NCBI GenBank assembly: GCA_003144275.1
Contig: NJBF01000004.1
Span: 62,001-126,000 of the forward strand
DNA length: 64,000 nucleotides
Source: Candidatus Heimdallarchaeota archaeon B3_Heim
Lineage (GTDB): Archaea; Asgardarchaeota; Heimdallarchaeia; Hodarchaeales; Hodarchaeaceae
Direction of reading: 5' to 3'
Part shown: positions 43,536-52,198 of the stretch, one piece after another
How the letters are laid out: the number at the start of each line of letters is the position of its first letter
How positions within the stretch are numbered: the first letter of the stretch is position 1
Position numbers and translations under genes: made by a program
The notes under the pieces: generated by a model
What the model saw: only the letters and a program-made list of their open reading frames with translations
Told to the model about the DNA's origin: nothing
The model's database searches: none

Positions 43536-44633
43536 CTATGAATGAACACGTCTAAATATTATGACAGCCAGTACAGGAATTATCCCCATGATATCGAACA
43601 TGTGAAAGGTGACTATATCCTTGGTACTTGGAGATATCGTCATTGTAGTAGTATTTGATGTACTTAGAGTGGTTGAAGTACTCAGAGTTTTTGATTTAAC
43701 CTCATCCTGTACCTTGGAATGAATAGCTTCGAGCCCATCAATAATCCTAGGCCCACCTCGTGACACCCAGTCTTCATTAATAGGAAAAATCATCCCATTT
43801 TTGACTGCACTAATTGCTTCCCAGCCCACTCTTGCAGTTATTGATGAGGTATTTGTTGTTGTCCAAGATCCCTTGGTATAAAATATGATATCGGGATTAT
43901 TAATTATAATAAATTCATGGTCAACTTGTGGGTAAAGGCCTGTAGCGTTCTCAGCTATATTGATAGCACCCGCGAGCTCAATTAAATCATGACCATAAGT
44001 CCCTTTTCCAAAAGTATAGAGAGGATCTGATGCAAATTCAAGATAAATCTTGGGTTGATAGGTGAAGGATGAAGCATTCAACAGTACAGAGTCCAGTCGA
44101 GTTCTTAATGAATTTTTGAGTAGTGTTGCTTCAGTTGTATGATTGGTTATTTGTCCTACTTTTACGATGTCATCAAAAACATCTTCTAGAGTAAAAGGAG
44201 CCAAGATAAAGACTTGAATACCTTGGTTCTCCATCGCCGTCACATCATCATTGCTGGTGATCCCTGCTCCAAAAACCAAGTCAGGATTAAGTACAAGAAG
44301 TGCTTCCAAGTCAATAGCTGGAAAATTGGACACTTTGGGTAGTGATGCAGTTTCATTTGGAAAATTACTGCTGAAGTCAACAGCAATAACTTTATCACCA
44401 GCCCCAACGGCATATATTACTTCTGTTGTACTAGGGGCAATACTTACAATCTGTTGCGGTTCTTCAGTAAATGTCACGTTACGACCATAGCCATCGGTTA
44501 GAGTAAGCGGATAAGAAGCATTAGCTAGAGAAATTAATTTATTCTCATCTTCTATATTTGCTTTCACTATTGTTATACTGAGTGAAATGGTAAATGTTAA
44601 AATTAAAATATAATTAAAAGATCGATATCTCAT
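43536..44633 (-). CDS. BtuF/FecB-type substrate-binding protein, membrane-anchored
   Basis: 365 residues. Signal peptide (FNYILILTFTISLSITIVKA), then the periplasmic-binding TroA-like fold with RNVTFTEEPQQIVSIAPS, STTEVIYAVGAGDKVIAVD, DLEALLVLNPDLVFG and GPRIIDGLEAIHSKV. The C-terminus has a Thr/Ser linker (STSTTLSTSNTTTMTIS), a last membrane helix and a basic end, so it is tethered to the outer face of the membrane in the archaeal manner. First gene of the importer operon; the ATG has GGGAT nearby. Confidence 0.9.
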   Translation of the reverse strand: MRYRSFNYILILTFTISLSITIVKANIEDENKLISLANASYPLTLTDGYGRNVTFTEEPQQIVSIAPSTTEVIYAVGAGDKVIAVDFSSNFPNETASLPKVSNFPAIDLEALLVLNPDLVFGAGITSNDDVTAMENQGIQVFILAPFTLEDVFDDIVKVGQITNHTTEATLLKNSLRTRLDSVLLNASSFTYQPKIYLEFASDPLYTFGKGTYGHDLIELAGAINIAENATGLYPQVDHEFIIINNPDIIFYTKGSWTTTNTSSITARVGWEAISAVKNGMIFPINEDWVSRGGPRIIDGLEAIHSKVQDEVKSKTLSTSTTLSTSNTTTMTISPSTKDIVTFHMFDIMGIIPVLAVIIFRRVHS

Positions 44634-44990
44634 ATATATCCCATAAACGGTAATTAATTGAATGTATTATCGTAAATTGTTTTTTATTATAGGTGTAACT
44701 ACCTATAGATTTTAAAATAAATTACAATGATTAATGGTATTTCATTGTCTCTTCCATGTTCTAACTAGTAATAGCAATTTAACCTTATTGTATGTCAAGA
44801 AAGTATGAAATTAGTTTTATTTAATCTAAAATTTGCTATTATTAATTGATAATACTTTAACATGGTGAATAAGAAGGTAACCATTCTAGAAAGGGGAAAA
44901 AAAAGTAAGAAGAGAGAATTTAGACCATGATAGCTAAGGAAACACACATTATTAATTGGAATCTGTATATAGAAAGGATTATTTGTGAAT
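44634..44990. other. AT-rich intergenic region between the importer operon and metK
   Basis: 357 bases with no convincing gene or RNA. Runs of A/T (ATTGTTTTTTATTATAGG; AAGGGGAAAAAAAAGTAAG) could serve as promoter or terminator elements for the flanking genes, but none is specific enough to call. Confidence 0.5.
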
Positions 44991-46154
44991 CTAAATACCA
45001 GCTTCTTCTCGTAAAATTGATGCCATATCAGTTTTCTCCCAGGTAAAATCAGGATCGTCTCGACCGAAATGGCCATAGGCCGCTGTTTTGGTATAAATAG
45101 GCCGTTTAAGTTCCAATCTTTGAATAATCATTCCTGGACGAAAATCAAAATGCTTCTGGATAAGCTTTAGTATCTCCTTCTCTGGTACATTACTAGTACC
45201 TCTTGTGTCCAGATTGATAGATAATGGTTTAGCTACTCCAATACTATACGCAATTTGAATTTCACATTCAGCCGCTAAACCTGCAGCTACAATATTTTTA
45301 GCAGTCCATCTTGCTGCATAGGAACCTGATCGATCAACCTTTGATGGATCTTTGCCTGAAAAACAACCTCCACCGTGAGAACCAACACCACCATAAGTAT
45401 CTACAATAATTTTGCGTCCAGTAAGGCCAGTATCACCATGAGGGCCACCGATTACAAAACGACCTGTTTCGTTCACGAAAAATTTAGTTTCTTTTGTAAG
45501 ATATTCGTCAGAAATGACTTTTTTAATAATTTTACCTATAATTTCATCTTTGATTTCCTTATGAGAAACTTCATCTGAATGCTGGGCCGCAATTACCACA
45601 CTAGAAACAGCTACAGGCTTACCATTATCATATCTAACAGTAACCTGAGATTTCCCATCGGGTCGCAACCATGAGATCTCTTTTTTCTTCCTAGCTTCCG
45701 TAAGTTTTTGAGTAAGAGCATGAGCAAGTGTTATTGGAATTGGCATTAATTGTTCAGTTTCACGACAGGCGTAACCAAACATCATTCCCTGATCACCTGC
45801 TCCTTGGTTTTCTGGATTATTCCTCTCAATACCTTGTGCAATATCAGTGCTTTGTTTATTAATTGCATTTAAAATAGCTACAGAATTGTAATCGAAGCCC
45901 ATTCGAGAATTTGTGTAACCTATCTCCTTAATTTTCTTCCGGACTATTTTTTGAATATCAACGTAGGTCTTAGTGGAGATTTCACCTCCAATTATTGCCA
46001 TACCTGTTGTTAAGAACGTTTCACAGGCTACATGTCCATCAGGATCTTTAGCTAAGACTGCATCAAGTACTACATCCGAAATCTGATCAGCCATTTTATC
46101 TGGATGACCCTCTGTGACGGACTCTGAACTAAATAAATGTCGTGTTGAAACCAT
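44991..46154 (-). CDS. metK: S-adenosylmethionine synthetase, bacterial/eukaryal type
   Basis: 387 residues, typical MetK. Motifs: [66 protein letters not shown] and the C-terminal [13 protein letters not shown]. It makes SAM from methionine and ATP. Most archaea use the distinct archaeal MAT family, so this form suggests ancient or lateral acquisition; it is also the form found in eukaryotes. ATG with GAAGGA at good spacing. It is followed upstream by MTHFR-like and split MetE genes, giving a methionine-SAM cluster. Confidence 0.95.
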   Translation of the reverse strand: MVSTRHLFSSESVTEGHPDKMADQISDVVLDAVLAKDPDGHVACETFLTTGMAIIGGEISTKTYVDIQKIVRKKIKEIGYTNSRMGFDYNSVAILNAINKQSTDIAQGIERNNPENQGAGDQGMMFGYACRETEQLMPIPITLAHALTQKLTEARKKKEISWLRPDGKSQVTVRYDNGKPVAVSSVVIAAQHSDEVSHKEIKDEIIGKIIKKVISDEYLTKETKFFVNETGRFVIGGPHGDTGLTGRKIIVDTYGGVGSHGGGCFSGKDPSKVDRSGSYAARWTAKNIVAAGLAAECEIQIAYSIGVAKPLSINLDTRGTSNVPEKEILKLIQKHFDFRPGMIIQRLELKRPIYTKTAAYGHFGRDDPDFTWEKTDMASILREEAGI

Positions 46155-46272
46155 TTTGCATTCCTTCTTTTTATTATTCTAATTACCAATATTTCATTCA
46201 ATGTTGTTTTGGGATTTATTTTATCTTAATTTTCTGTGAAGATTTATCTAATATCTGAGCCATTTGAGCTGA

Positions 46273-47235
46273 CTACTCCTTTACTGTAGGAGTACCCTCC
46301 GTAATCATCTTGAATACATCATAACGGCCAAGACCATAAACATGAATCCATGGTACTCCATTTTCTCGTAATGTGCAATAATTTTCATGAGCAATTTGAA
46401 GAGCTACTTGAAATTGTTGCTTTTTAGACGTTTTTTGTTTCAAACGAGTTTTAATTTCCTGTGAAAGAGGGATACCAGTAACGTTTGCGATAGTAAATGA
46501 AGGTGGAATCACACCTACACCTATTGGAATATCTTTACAATCTATCTCATCTTTAAAATTTAAGAATTGGAGAGGGTCAAAAAGACCTTGAGTAATAAAG
46601 AAATCTGCTCCAAGATCTCGTCTTTTGTTAAATAACTCGATTTGCTGTTTTCTGATACGTCTTTTAGATCCATTTGCTGATTCTTTAAATTCATTAGGAT
46701 CAATAACACTCCCAACAATGAAGTTACCATCATCAATATAAGGAACATCGACTGTTTTCATGCTTGGAATCTGATTTGATAGAGAAGAATACAAATCTGG
46801 GTTTGTAACGCCTTTAATAAAGGTCAACAACTCAAGAGAATTATTAAAAAAACCTGAAACCTTTGGACCTCTTGGATCACCCAACACTGGTAAAAGGTAT
46901 TCAATCCCAAGCCTTCTTGCATCTAAAAGCTCGTTAAAAGTATCGTGTAGAGAAAGACGTGTCGTTAAATGCTGAACTGGGTATGTAATGGCTGCGTGAT
47001 TTGAATTTCTTAAAACTGTTGAAATTAGCTTCATGGTTGATATTGATGATAAACGGAAAGTGGCACGATTTGTGACAGAAATGAAGTCGATAGATGAAGC
47101 CATTTGTCGAATTAAGTAAGAAAATTTGGAAATCTCTGAATGTTCAAGCTCATTTGAATGAATATGAGGAGGTTCTATTTCAACACTTAAGCTGGGTTGA
47201 AATTTCTCTCTCTCTATCATGAAAACGCCTCTCAA
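46273..47235 (-). CDS. Methylenetetrahydrofolate reductase-like protein
   Basis: 320 residues. (beta/alpha)8-barrel signs of MetF: SLSVEIEPPHIHS at the start, HLTTRLSLHDTFNELLDARR, LLPVLGDPRG, and GADFFITQGLFDP (family GADFIITQLFFD). The protein probably gives methyl groups to the MetE pair encoded just upstream, with which it overlaps by 4 bases. An ATG at residue 6 (MIEREKF) is an alternative start. Archaeal MTHFR homologues can use methanopterin or folate; the cofactor cannot be read from the sequence. Confidence 0.82.
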   Translation of the reverse strand: MRGVFMIEREKFQPSLSVEIEPPHIHSNELEHSEISKFSYLIRQMASSIDFISVTNRATFRLSSISTMKLISTVLRNSNHAAITYPVQHLTTRLSLHDTFNELLDARRLGIEYLLPVLGDPRGPKVSGFFNNSLELLTFIKGVTNPDLYSSLSNQIPSMKTVDVPYIDDGNFIVGSVIDPNEFKESANGSKRRIRKQQIELFNKRRDLGADFFITQGLFDPLQFLNFKDEIDCKDIPIGVGVIPPSFTIANVTGIPLSQEIKTRLKQKTSKKQQFQVALQIAHENYCTLRENGVPWIHVYGLGRYDVFKMITEGTPTVKE

Positions 47236-48503
47236 ATGGACCGATAAGTTGGTAAGCCTAATTTATCCTGTAAGATAGATCGAGCTTTGTGAGTACCCTC
47301 AACCATTGCAGAAAGCATCATATGGAGGTCATTGAGCTTCCTAACTGGTCGTAACCCACAATCTGGAGCAGCTAATAATAAAAAGGGCCCTATTTCACCC
47401 AATTTCCCCTCTAGAAATTCTGCTTGGTAAAGAAGACGATCTCTAACGAGTTCACGTAATTGCTGCTGTGCAGTACCTGATTTTACTTCTTCATCAGAAA
47501 AATGACGGTCAGCATGTACCTCTAGAATACCGAGCGCCAATTTACATCTTGATCCTTCATTAAACGCCTTTACAGTTCTTTCCAAACTATCTTGATAAGA
47601 AGAACGGTCATTATGGGAAGTACCAAGAGATTTTTTATCTCTATTTGCATATTCAAGACTACCGTAATCCCATGGAAGTTGTGGAAGATCTTCAAACAAA
47701 ATATCATAACGATGAGAAAAGCAAGTATGAAAACCGAATTTACAGTTATATTTCTTTAATTCGTTCCGAATTCCTTTGAATAACCGCTTATAAGCTTCAA
47801 TATAACTTTCTCTATCTGCTGGAATAGTAGTATATGCAGGTTCGTCAGAGGTAATATATCGTGCACCACTTTTAATTGATTCTTTGATTTCAGGGATGAA
47901 TACTTCGTCAACTAGATCAAATAAGAATTGTTTATCACTAGAAGGGGTTATCGTCCAATTGAAAACCGTATAAGGCCCAGTAAAACAGAGTTTGAGGGGT
48001 TTTTTAGCCACCTGTTTGGCATATTCAAATTCATCAATGTAAATTGGATTTTTTCGTCGGATATTTACATCTTTTATGCGTACCCCAGGCTTATAGAATC
48101 GGTCATCGAAAGAACGTACATGTTCATTTTCTAAAAATATGCCTTCAATATCTTTTGCAGCATGTTCATACATCTCCCGTCTCCATGCTTCTCCAGTAAA
48201 TACAATATCAAGCCCTGTACTTTCGAGAAGACGAATATTGAAACGTAATCTCAATTTTAGAACATCCAACTCCCACCGTTGAAGGTCAATTTCATTCGTT
48301 TGAGGTCTATTCATAAGTAATGAAATAGCTTCTTGAGATTCACCTAATTCTAATTTTTCCCACCAGTAATGAACTTCATCTAAGTGATCAGGGGGGATCT
48401 CTCTTCCTTGCAATGCCAGAATTGTAGCATTCAATTTCCGCATGGATCCTATTTCATGGGTTGGCAGTAAAAGATTGAATGGATCATTGTCACTATTGGT
48501 CAT
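47232..48503 (-). CDS. MetE-like methionine synthase, zinc-site half
   Basis: 423 residues, equivalent to the C-terminal barrel of cobalamin-independent methionine synthase plus an N-terminal extension. Zinc ligands appear in FGFHTCFSH (HxC) and APDCGLRP, with a Glu in the expected strand region (ILEVHADRHF), and YITSDEPAY is the substrate-binding 'DEPA' motif. It would methylate homocysteine. The upstream neighbour (4-base gap) is a zinc-less paralogue, so the two genes together look like a split MetE or a heterodimeric core-MetE. The methyl donor for archaeal core-MetE enzymes is often not folate. Confidence 0.88.
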   Translation of the reverse strand: MTNSDNDPFNLLLPTHEIGSMRKLNATILALQGREIPPDHLDEVHYWWEKLELGESQEAISLLMNRPQTNEIDLQRWELDVLKLRLRFNIRLLESTGLDIVFTGEAWRREMYEHAAKDIEGIFLENEHVRSFDDRFYKPGVRIKDVNIRRKNPIYIDEFEYAKQVAKKPLKLCFTGPYTVFNWTITPSSDKQFLFDLVDEVFIPEIKESIKSGARYITSDEPAYTTIPADRESYIEAYKRLFKGIRNELKKYNCKFGFHTCFSHRYDILFEDLPQLPWDYGSLEYANRDKKSLGTSHNDRSSYQDSLERTVKAFNEGSRCKLALGILEVHADRHFSDEEVKSGTAQQQLRELVRDRLLYQAEFLEGKLGEIGPFLLLAAPDCGLRPVRKLNDLHMMLSAMVEGTHKARSILQDKLGLPTYRSI

Positions 48504-48507
48504 ACTA

Positions 48508-49569
48508 TCACCTGTCTTTCAGTAGCTTCACGATAACTTTACCTAATTGTTGTACCTTGAGATCGGCCACAGCCCTTGGAACAAATTCCAAACGAGAGGT
48601 AGGAGCCAAAATAATCTCTTTGGCTTGAGACTCGGCAAGTTCACTTCCTAATTTAATCAGCTCATCAGATTTTTCTACCACAAGCTCCCCCTGAGCATCT
48701 CTAAAATAGCTTTGAGCATCCACAACACCTGCAATTAGTGATTTGCCATTAATATCATAAGAAAGTAATTCCTGAATATTATTTCTTAAACAATCAACAC
48801 CAATCGCCCAAGCATTGGAATTTAGCAATAAATGCAGAATATCTGAAGAAAGCTGATTATAAGTATGAAAAGCTATATTTAACGATGTGCTTGAACTTAT
48901 TTGACTCCAGAGATCATTTAATAAGGAAATAGTATCCTTTCCTATTGATTCCCAGGCAATAAACGACTCATTGAATACAATATGTGAATAGCCACGCGAT
49001 GAAAGGAATTTCAATTCAGAGATTAAAATCTCTGAAAAGTCAATCATGAGATCATCTATGGATTTGTATACCTTGTCCCCATCTTCATTGATTGCAGCTG
49101 CTCGCGAGAAAGAAAACGGACCTGGCAAACATATGCTCCAAGCATTATTTTTGAGCTCACTTGGTAGAAAAGGCATTTGCAAGATATTTCCATCAAGAAA
49201 AGGATGTTTAGCGTTTTGGAGGATGGAGTTTTCTGAGAAGATTCTTCCAGTGACGATTGGCTGGCGATAAAAGGTATTAGTTAATGGTATACGGGCAACT
49301 GGGAGGTTCTTAACAGATTTATCCGTAGATAAACCCCCTAGTTCTTCGGAAAAGGGTCTAAAAATATCCCACCATCCTAAATTTCCAGTGGAGATAGCCA
49401 GACAAGATGTTTGGGTTAAAAGCTTAGTAAGATTTATAATATCGTCTTTAAAAGCCTTCTTGACATTATCAGGGGAGGATGTTCTACCATACTTGAAATC
49501 AAAAATTTTTCTGATCAAGGGTTCGGAGAGAGGATGAATTCCTGTTAAAATTGAACTAAATCGGGTCAA
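48508..49569 (-). CDS. MetE-like barrel lacking the zinc site
   Basis: 353 residues, same fold as the next gene but with FHTYNQ where the zinc-site half has FHTCFSH, and APTSRLEFVP where it has APDCGLRPV; thus the zinc cysteines and probably catalysis are lost. SICLPGPFSFSRAA and VFNESFIAWES (family DEP) mark the corresponding strands. It resembles the role of the N-terminal barrel of full-length MetE, which also lacks zinc. First gene of the methionine cluster; a TATA-like ATATATGAAT lies ~35-40 bases upstream. Confidence 0.8.
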   Translation of the reverse strand: MTRFSSILTGIHPLSEPLIRKIFDFKYGRTSSPDNVKKAFKDDIINLTKLLTQTSCLAISTGNLGWWDIFRPFSEELGGLSTDKSVKNLPVARIPLTNTFYRQPIVTGRIFSENSILQNAKHPFLDGNILQMPFLPSELKNNAWSICLPGPFSFSRAAAINEDGDKVYKSIDDLMIDFSEILISELKFLSSRGYSHIVFNESFIAWESIGKDTISLLNDLWSQISSSTSLNIAFHTYNQLSSDILHLLLNSNAWAIGVDCLRNNIQELLSYDINGKSLIAGVVDAQSYFRDAQGELVVEKSDELIKLGSELAESQAKEIILAPTSRLEFVPRAVADLKVQQLGKVIVKLLKDR

Positions 49570-49601
49570 TATGAATCAGGTACCAAGTTCTGAAATGGCT
49601 A

Positions 49602-49611
49602 TTCATATATT
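49602..49611 (-). promoter_or_regulatory. Possible TATA box of the MetE/MTHFR operon
   Basis: The minus strand reads AATATATGAA about 33-42 bases before the first MetE-like start. It faces a divergent promoter for the XRE-CBS regulator; the two share a ~240-base control region. Confidence 0.35.
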
Positions 49612-49771
49612 GCTGTGAGAAATATGATTGAGGGGAATATTAATAGGCCTCACCATCCACGTTTTTAATTGTAAACCTGACAATCATTATCAATTCAAGC
49701 AATTAAAATATTGTGAAATGACATTCAAACCGCTTAACAGATAAGGTACTATTATTAGGATAATCTTTGAT

Positions 49772-49781
49772 AGTATATATT
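49772..49781 (+). promoter_or_regulatory. Possible TATA box of the XRE-CBS regulator gene
   Basis: AGTATATATT, 29-38 bases before the GTG start, which would give a very short leader. It is the best TATA-like match in the divergent region. Confidence 0.4.
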
Positions 49782-49809
49782 CCCTCAAGCATAGACTAAG
49801 GCTAAAAAA

Positions 49810-50379
49810 GTGAATGAACCCATGTTACCAGATTTAATTGATTTACGCCGACTAAGGAAAATTACTGGAATCACACAGGATGAAGTAGCTCATCGAGCGG
49901 GGATTTCTCAATCCATGATAGCTAAAATAGAAGCAGGAACTCTTAATCCATCTTACAATGTTATTCGTAAAATCTATAACATTCTATATTCAATTGAACA
50001 CAAGAATCAAACCAAAGCGTATGAAATCATGTCTCCTGTGATTTTTGTGAAAAATACTGACAGTGTTCAACAAGTATTTGAAATTATGAAGCAAAATAAT
50101 ATATCCCAGTTACCAGTCTTGACAGAGAGTGGAAAAAATGTGGGAAGTGTAACGGAACACACCCTATTAGATATTTTGTTAAAGGGGCAAACGTTAGAGG
50201 AAATAGCCGAGAAAGCAGTTGACAATATAATGAAAGATGTATTTCCTGTAGTAAGCCGAGAAATACCATTGGATGCAATTGCAAATTTGTTAAAGTTTTC
50301 ACCCTGTATTTTAGTCTCAGAAAATGGACAAATTACGGGCATAATAACGAAGGCAGATTTACTGAAAACTTCAAGGTAA
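49810..50379 (+). CDS. XRE-type HTH regulator with CBS pair
   Basis: 189 residues. Residues ~8-65 are a Cro/CI-type HTH (RRLRKITGITQDEVAHRAGI, then SQSMIAKIEAGTLNPSY). Residues ~75-189 are two CBS motifs (MSPVIFVKNTDSVQQVFEIM; NGQITGIITKADLLKTS). The GTG start is near an ATG four codons later. The CBS pair likely binds an adenosyl compound. Its divergent placement next to the methionine-synthase operon, with SAM synthetase in the cluster, suggests it reports SAM or a related ligand to control that operon; this is inference. Confidence 0.88.
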   Translation: MNEPMLPDLIDLRRLRKITGITQDEVAHRAGISQSMIAKIEAGTLNPSYNVIRKIYNILYSIEHKNQTKAYEIMSPVIFVKNTDSVQQVFEIMKQNNISQLPVLTESGKNVGSVTEHTLLDILLKGQTLEEIAEKAVDNIMKDVFPVVSREIPLDAIANLLKFSPCILVSENGQITGIITKADLLKTSR

Positions 50380-50463
50380 ATTGTCGATTATTCCATTATT
50401 GAAAGTAATTATGACAACATAATTAAGAGAGAATAAAGCAGAAGTGTTGAGAGGTTGGAATGA

Positions 50464-50964
50464 TTGTTTGAAGTAAAACCAATTGGTTATATTCGCAAAT
50501 CAGAGGAAGGATCGTTCATAAAAATTCTCCCCGAATACAAAATGGGTCTATATCGCTTGGAAACAATATCTCATATCTTCATTCTTTGGTGGATTCACGA
50601 AAATGACACAAAGGAGGCCAGACAAGCGCGTATAACGATACCTCGAGTTAGAAATGCCGAGGTTGAACCTGAACAAATGGGAACATTTGCGACACGATCT
50701 CCAAGAAGGCCAAATCCTATAGGAATGACTTTAGCTCGGATAACATCCATCATTGATAACCATATTTATGTAGATTATATTGATGCCTTTGAAGGAACAC
50801 CTGTAATAGATTTGAAACCCTATCTCCCAAATGGGGATAGAATTGATGAAGAAATTAGCCTCCCACCATGGTTTGCTCATTTACACACTTCTAGACCACC
50901 GAACTTAAACAAAAATGATCAAGAAAAATGTGGGAGTGAATTTACGGAAGAAGGACGTTTTTAA
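50464..50964 (+). CDS. TrmO/TsaA-like tRNA (m6t6A37) methyltransferase
   Basis: 166 residues of the UPF0066 family, with a TTG start. Conserved motifs: VKPIGYIRKSEEG near the N-terminus, HIFILWWIHEND, and GTFATRSPRRPNPIGMTL, then YIDAFEGTPVIDLKPYLP. The bacterial founder TrmO uses SAM to methylate t6A37 in tRNA-Thr; archaeal members have the same SAM-binding beta-barrel. The C-terminus overlaps the convergent winged-helix gene by 23 bases. Confidence 0.85.
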   Translation: MFEVKPIGYIRKSEEGSFIKILPEYKMGLYRLETISHIFILWWIHENDTKEARQARITIPRVRNAEVEPEQMGTFATRSPRRPNPIGMTLARITSIIDNHIYVDYIDAFEGTPVIDLKPYLPNGDRIDEEISLPPWFAHLHTSRPPNLNKNDQEKCGSEFTEEGRF

Positions 50965-51577
50965 GAGCCTCAGGGAAAAGTAATAACCCAGCAGCAATAG
51001 CCCCTTTCTGAGCAAGGGAAAAAGACTCCGCAGTACCGACTATTACTACGATTTTTCCCCATGATAGACCTTGTGTCACTTTTTGAATCCGTTGCTTGAC
51101 TTTTCTGGAAGTCAGAGGCGATGTAGGTAGGGGGGGATAAATAACATTCAGCAAATAGAATTTATCTCTTGCTTCTTGAAAAAAGACAGTACAACCCTTG
51201 GAACCGGCAAGTAAGGCCTCGTCACGAAGAACAACAGTATTTAGATAGTCAATTCCAGTCGCTTCCAGACAAACAACTGCATCTTTCGATCCGACTGTAA
51301 AATTAGCGCCAAAAGAAACGTGAATAGGCGAAATATGCATAATTTCCTCACATTTGGCCAAATAATCAGCCCCTTCTTGAGAGAGTGTATGCCCTTCACG
51401 ACGACTAATTTTCTTAATGAGCTTCTTATCCACCAAGTGATGAATAATAGGGCGAGTTTGATCCTTTGTTAGACCGAGATGCTGAGCTAACCGATAACGG
51501 CCTAGATTTTGATAACGGGTAAATTGATGAAGAGAAAGATAGTGTTCTATGAAGGAATGATCGCTCTTAAGACTCAT
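50942..51577 (-). CDS. Winged-helix protein with C-terminal ligand domain (DUF4443-like)
   Basis: 211 residues. The N-terminal ~75 are a winged-helix domain (LGRYRLAQHLGLTKDQTRPI; LIKKISRREGHTLSQEGADYL). The rest is an alpha/beta domain (AVVCLEATGIDYLNTVVLRD; WGKIVVIVGTAESFSLAQKG) seen in archaeal winged-helix proteins of unknown ligand. It is likely a transcriptional regulator with an effector domain. Its gene is convergent with TrmO and divergent from a small membrane protein. Confidence 0.72.
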   Translation of the reverse strand: MSLKSDHSFIEHYLSLHQFTRYQNLGRYRLAQHLGLTKDQTRPIIHHLVDKKLIKKISRREGHTLSQEGADYLAKCEEIMHISPIHVSFGANFTVGSKDAVVCLEATGIDYLNTVVLRDEALLAGSKGCTVFFQEARDKFYLLNVIYPPLPTSPLTSRKVKQRIQKVTQGLSWGKIVVIVGTAESFSLAQKGAIAAGLLLFPEALKNVLLP

Positions 51578-51686
51578 ATTGTAATTATTCCTATTTGCAA
51601 ATCACAAAATTCGAAGTGAACTTTGACAAATTGTTTCGAGGTCCACTGAGATTTCATTCAGGAAAGACTTTAATTGTTATCGATAC

Positions 51687-52052
51687 ATGGTAATTATCCT
51701 AGAAAGGTTAGGAGAAATATCAATGTATTACGCAGATGCGCTCAGTGACGGATTGGCATGGTGGGGAGAAAAAATATGGATTTTCCTGCATGATTTACCC
51801 CCAACCGAGTGGGTCGAAGGAACAGAGTATACTCTAAAGATTCTCTTGTATCTATCACCGATAATTATTTTCCACCTGCTTATATTCATTATTTTCAAGC
51901 TCCGTTCACGAAGAACAGAAGATAAATTGATGAAGCGATTTAAACTCGCGAAGCTCTCCTATGTGTGTCCACATTGCAACTATATTCCAGAATATGCCCC
52001 AAAAACGGGTGTTTTCTTTTGCCCAAAGTGTGGAAAAATGTCACATATTTGA
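51687..52052 (+). CDS. Membrane protein with C-terminal zinc ribbon
   Basis: 121 residues. One strong membrane helix (ILLYLSPIIIFHLLIFIIF), a basic linker (RSRRTEDKLMKRFKLAKL), then a zinc ribbon with CPHC and CPKC pairs (YVCPHCNYIPEYAPKTG). The ribbon would be cytosolic. No family name is known to me. Single gene with ~145 bases to the next. Confidence 0.62.
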   Translation: MVIILERLGEISMYYADALSDGLAWWGEKIWIFLHDLPPTEWVEGTEYTLKILLYLSPIIIFHLLIFIIFKLRSRRTEDKLMKRFKLAKLSYVCPHCNYIPEYAPKTGVFFCPKCGKMSHI

Positions 52053-52198
52053 ATAATAGGCATTCTCACTCAAATATGTAGAAACATTGGTTTATTACCT
52101 ATCAGAATTCATTTGCGGTGTAAGACTTCAGCAATGAGTAGAAATTTTTTGAGAATAAGATTAATCAAATATAGATTATTGTAACTAAATGACTTAGA

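Noticed and set aside
44795..45076. 93-residue minus-strand frame between metK and the importer operon
   Set aside because: It overlaps the metK 3' end out of frame and has no convincing start; composition is of non-coding AT-rich DNA.
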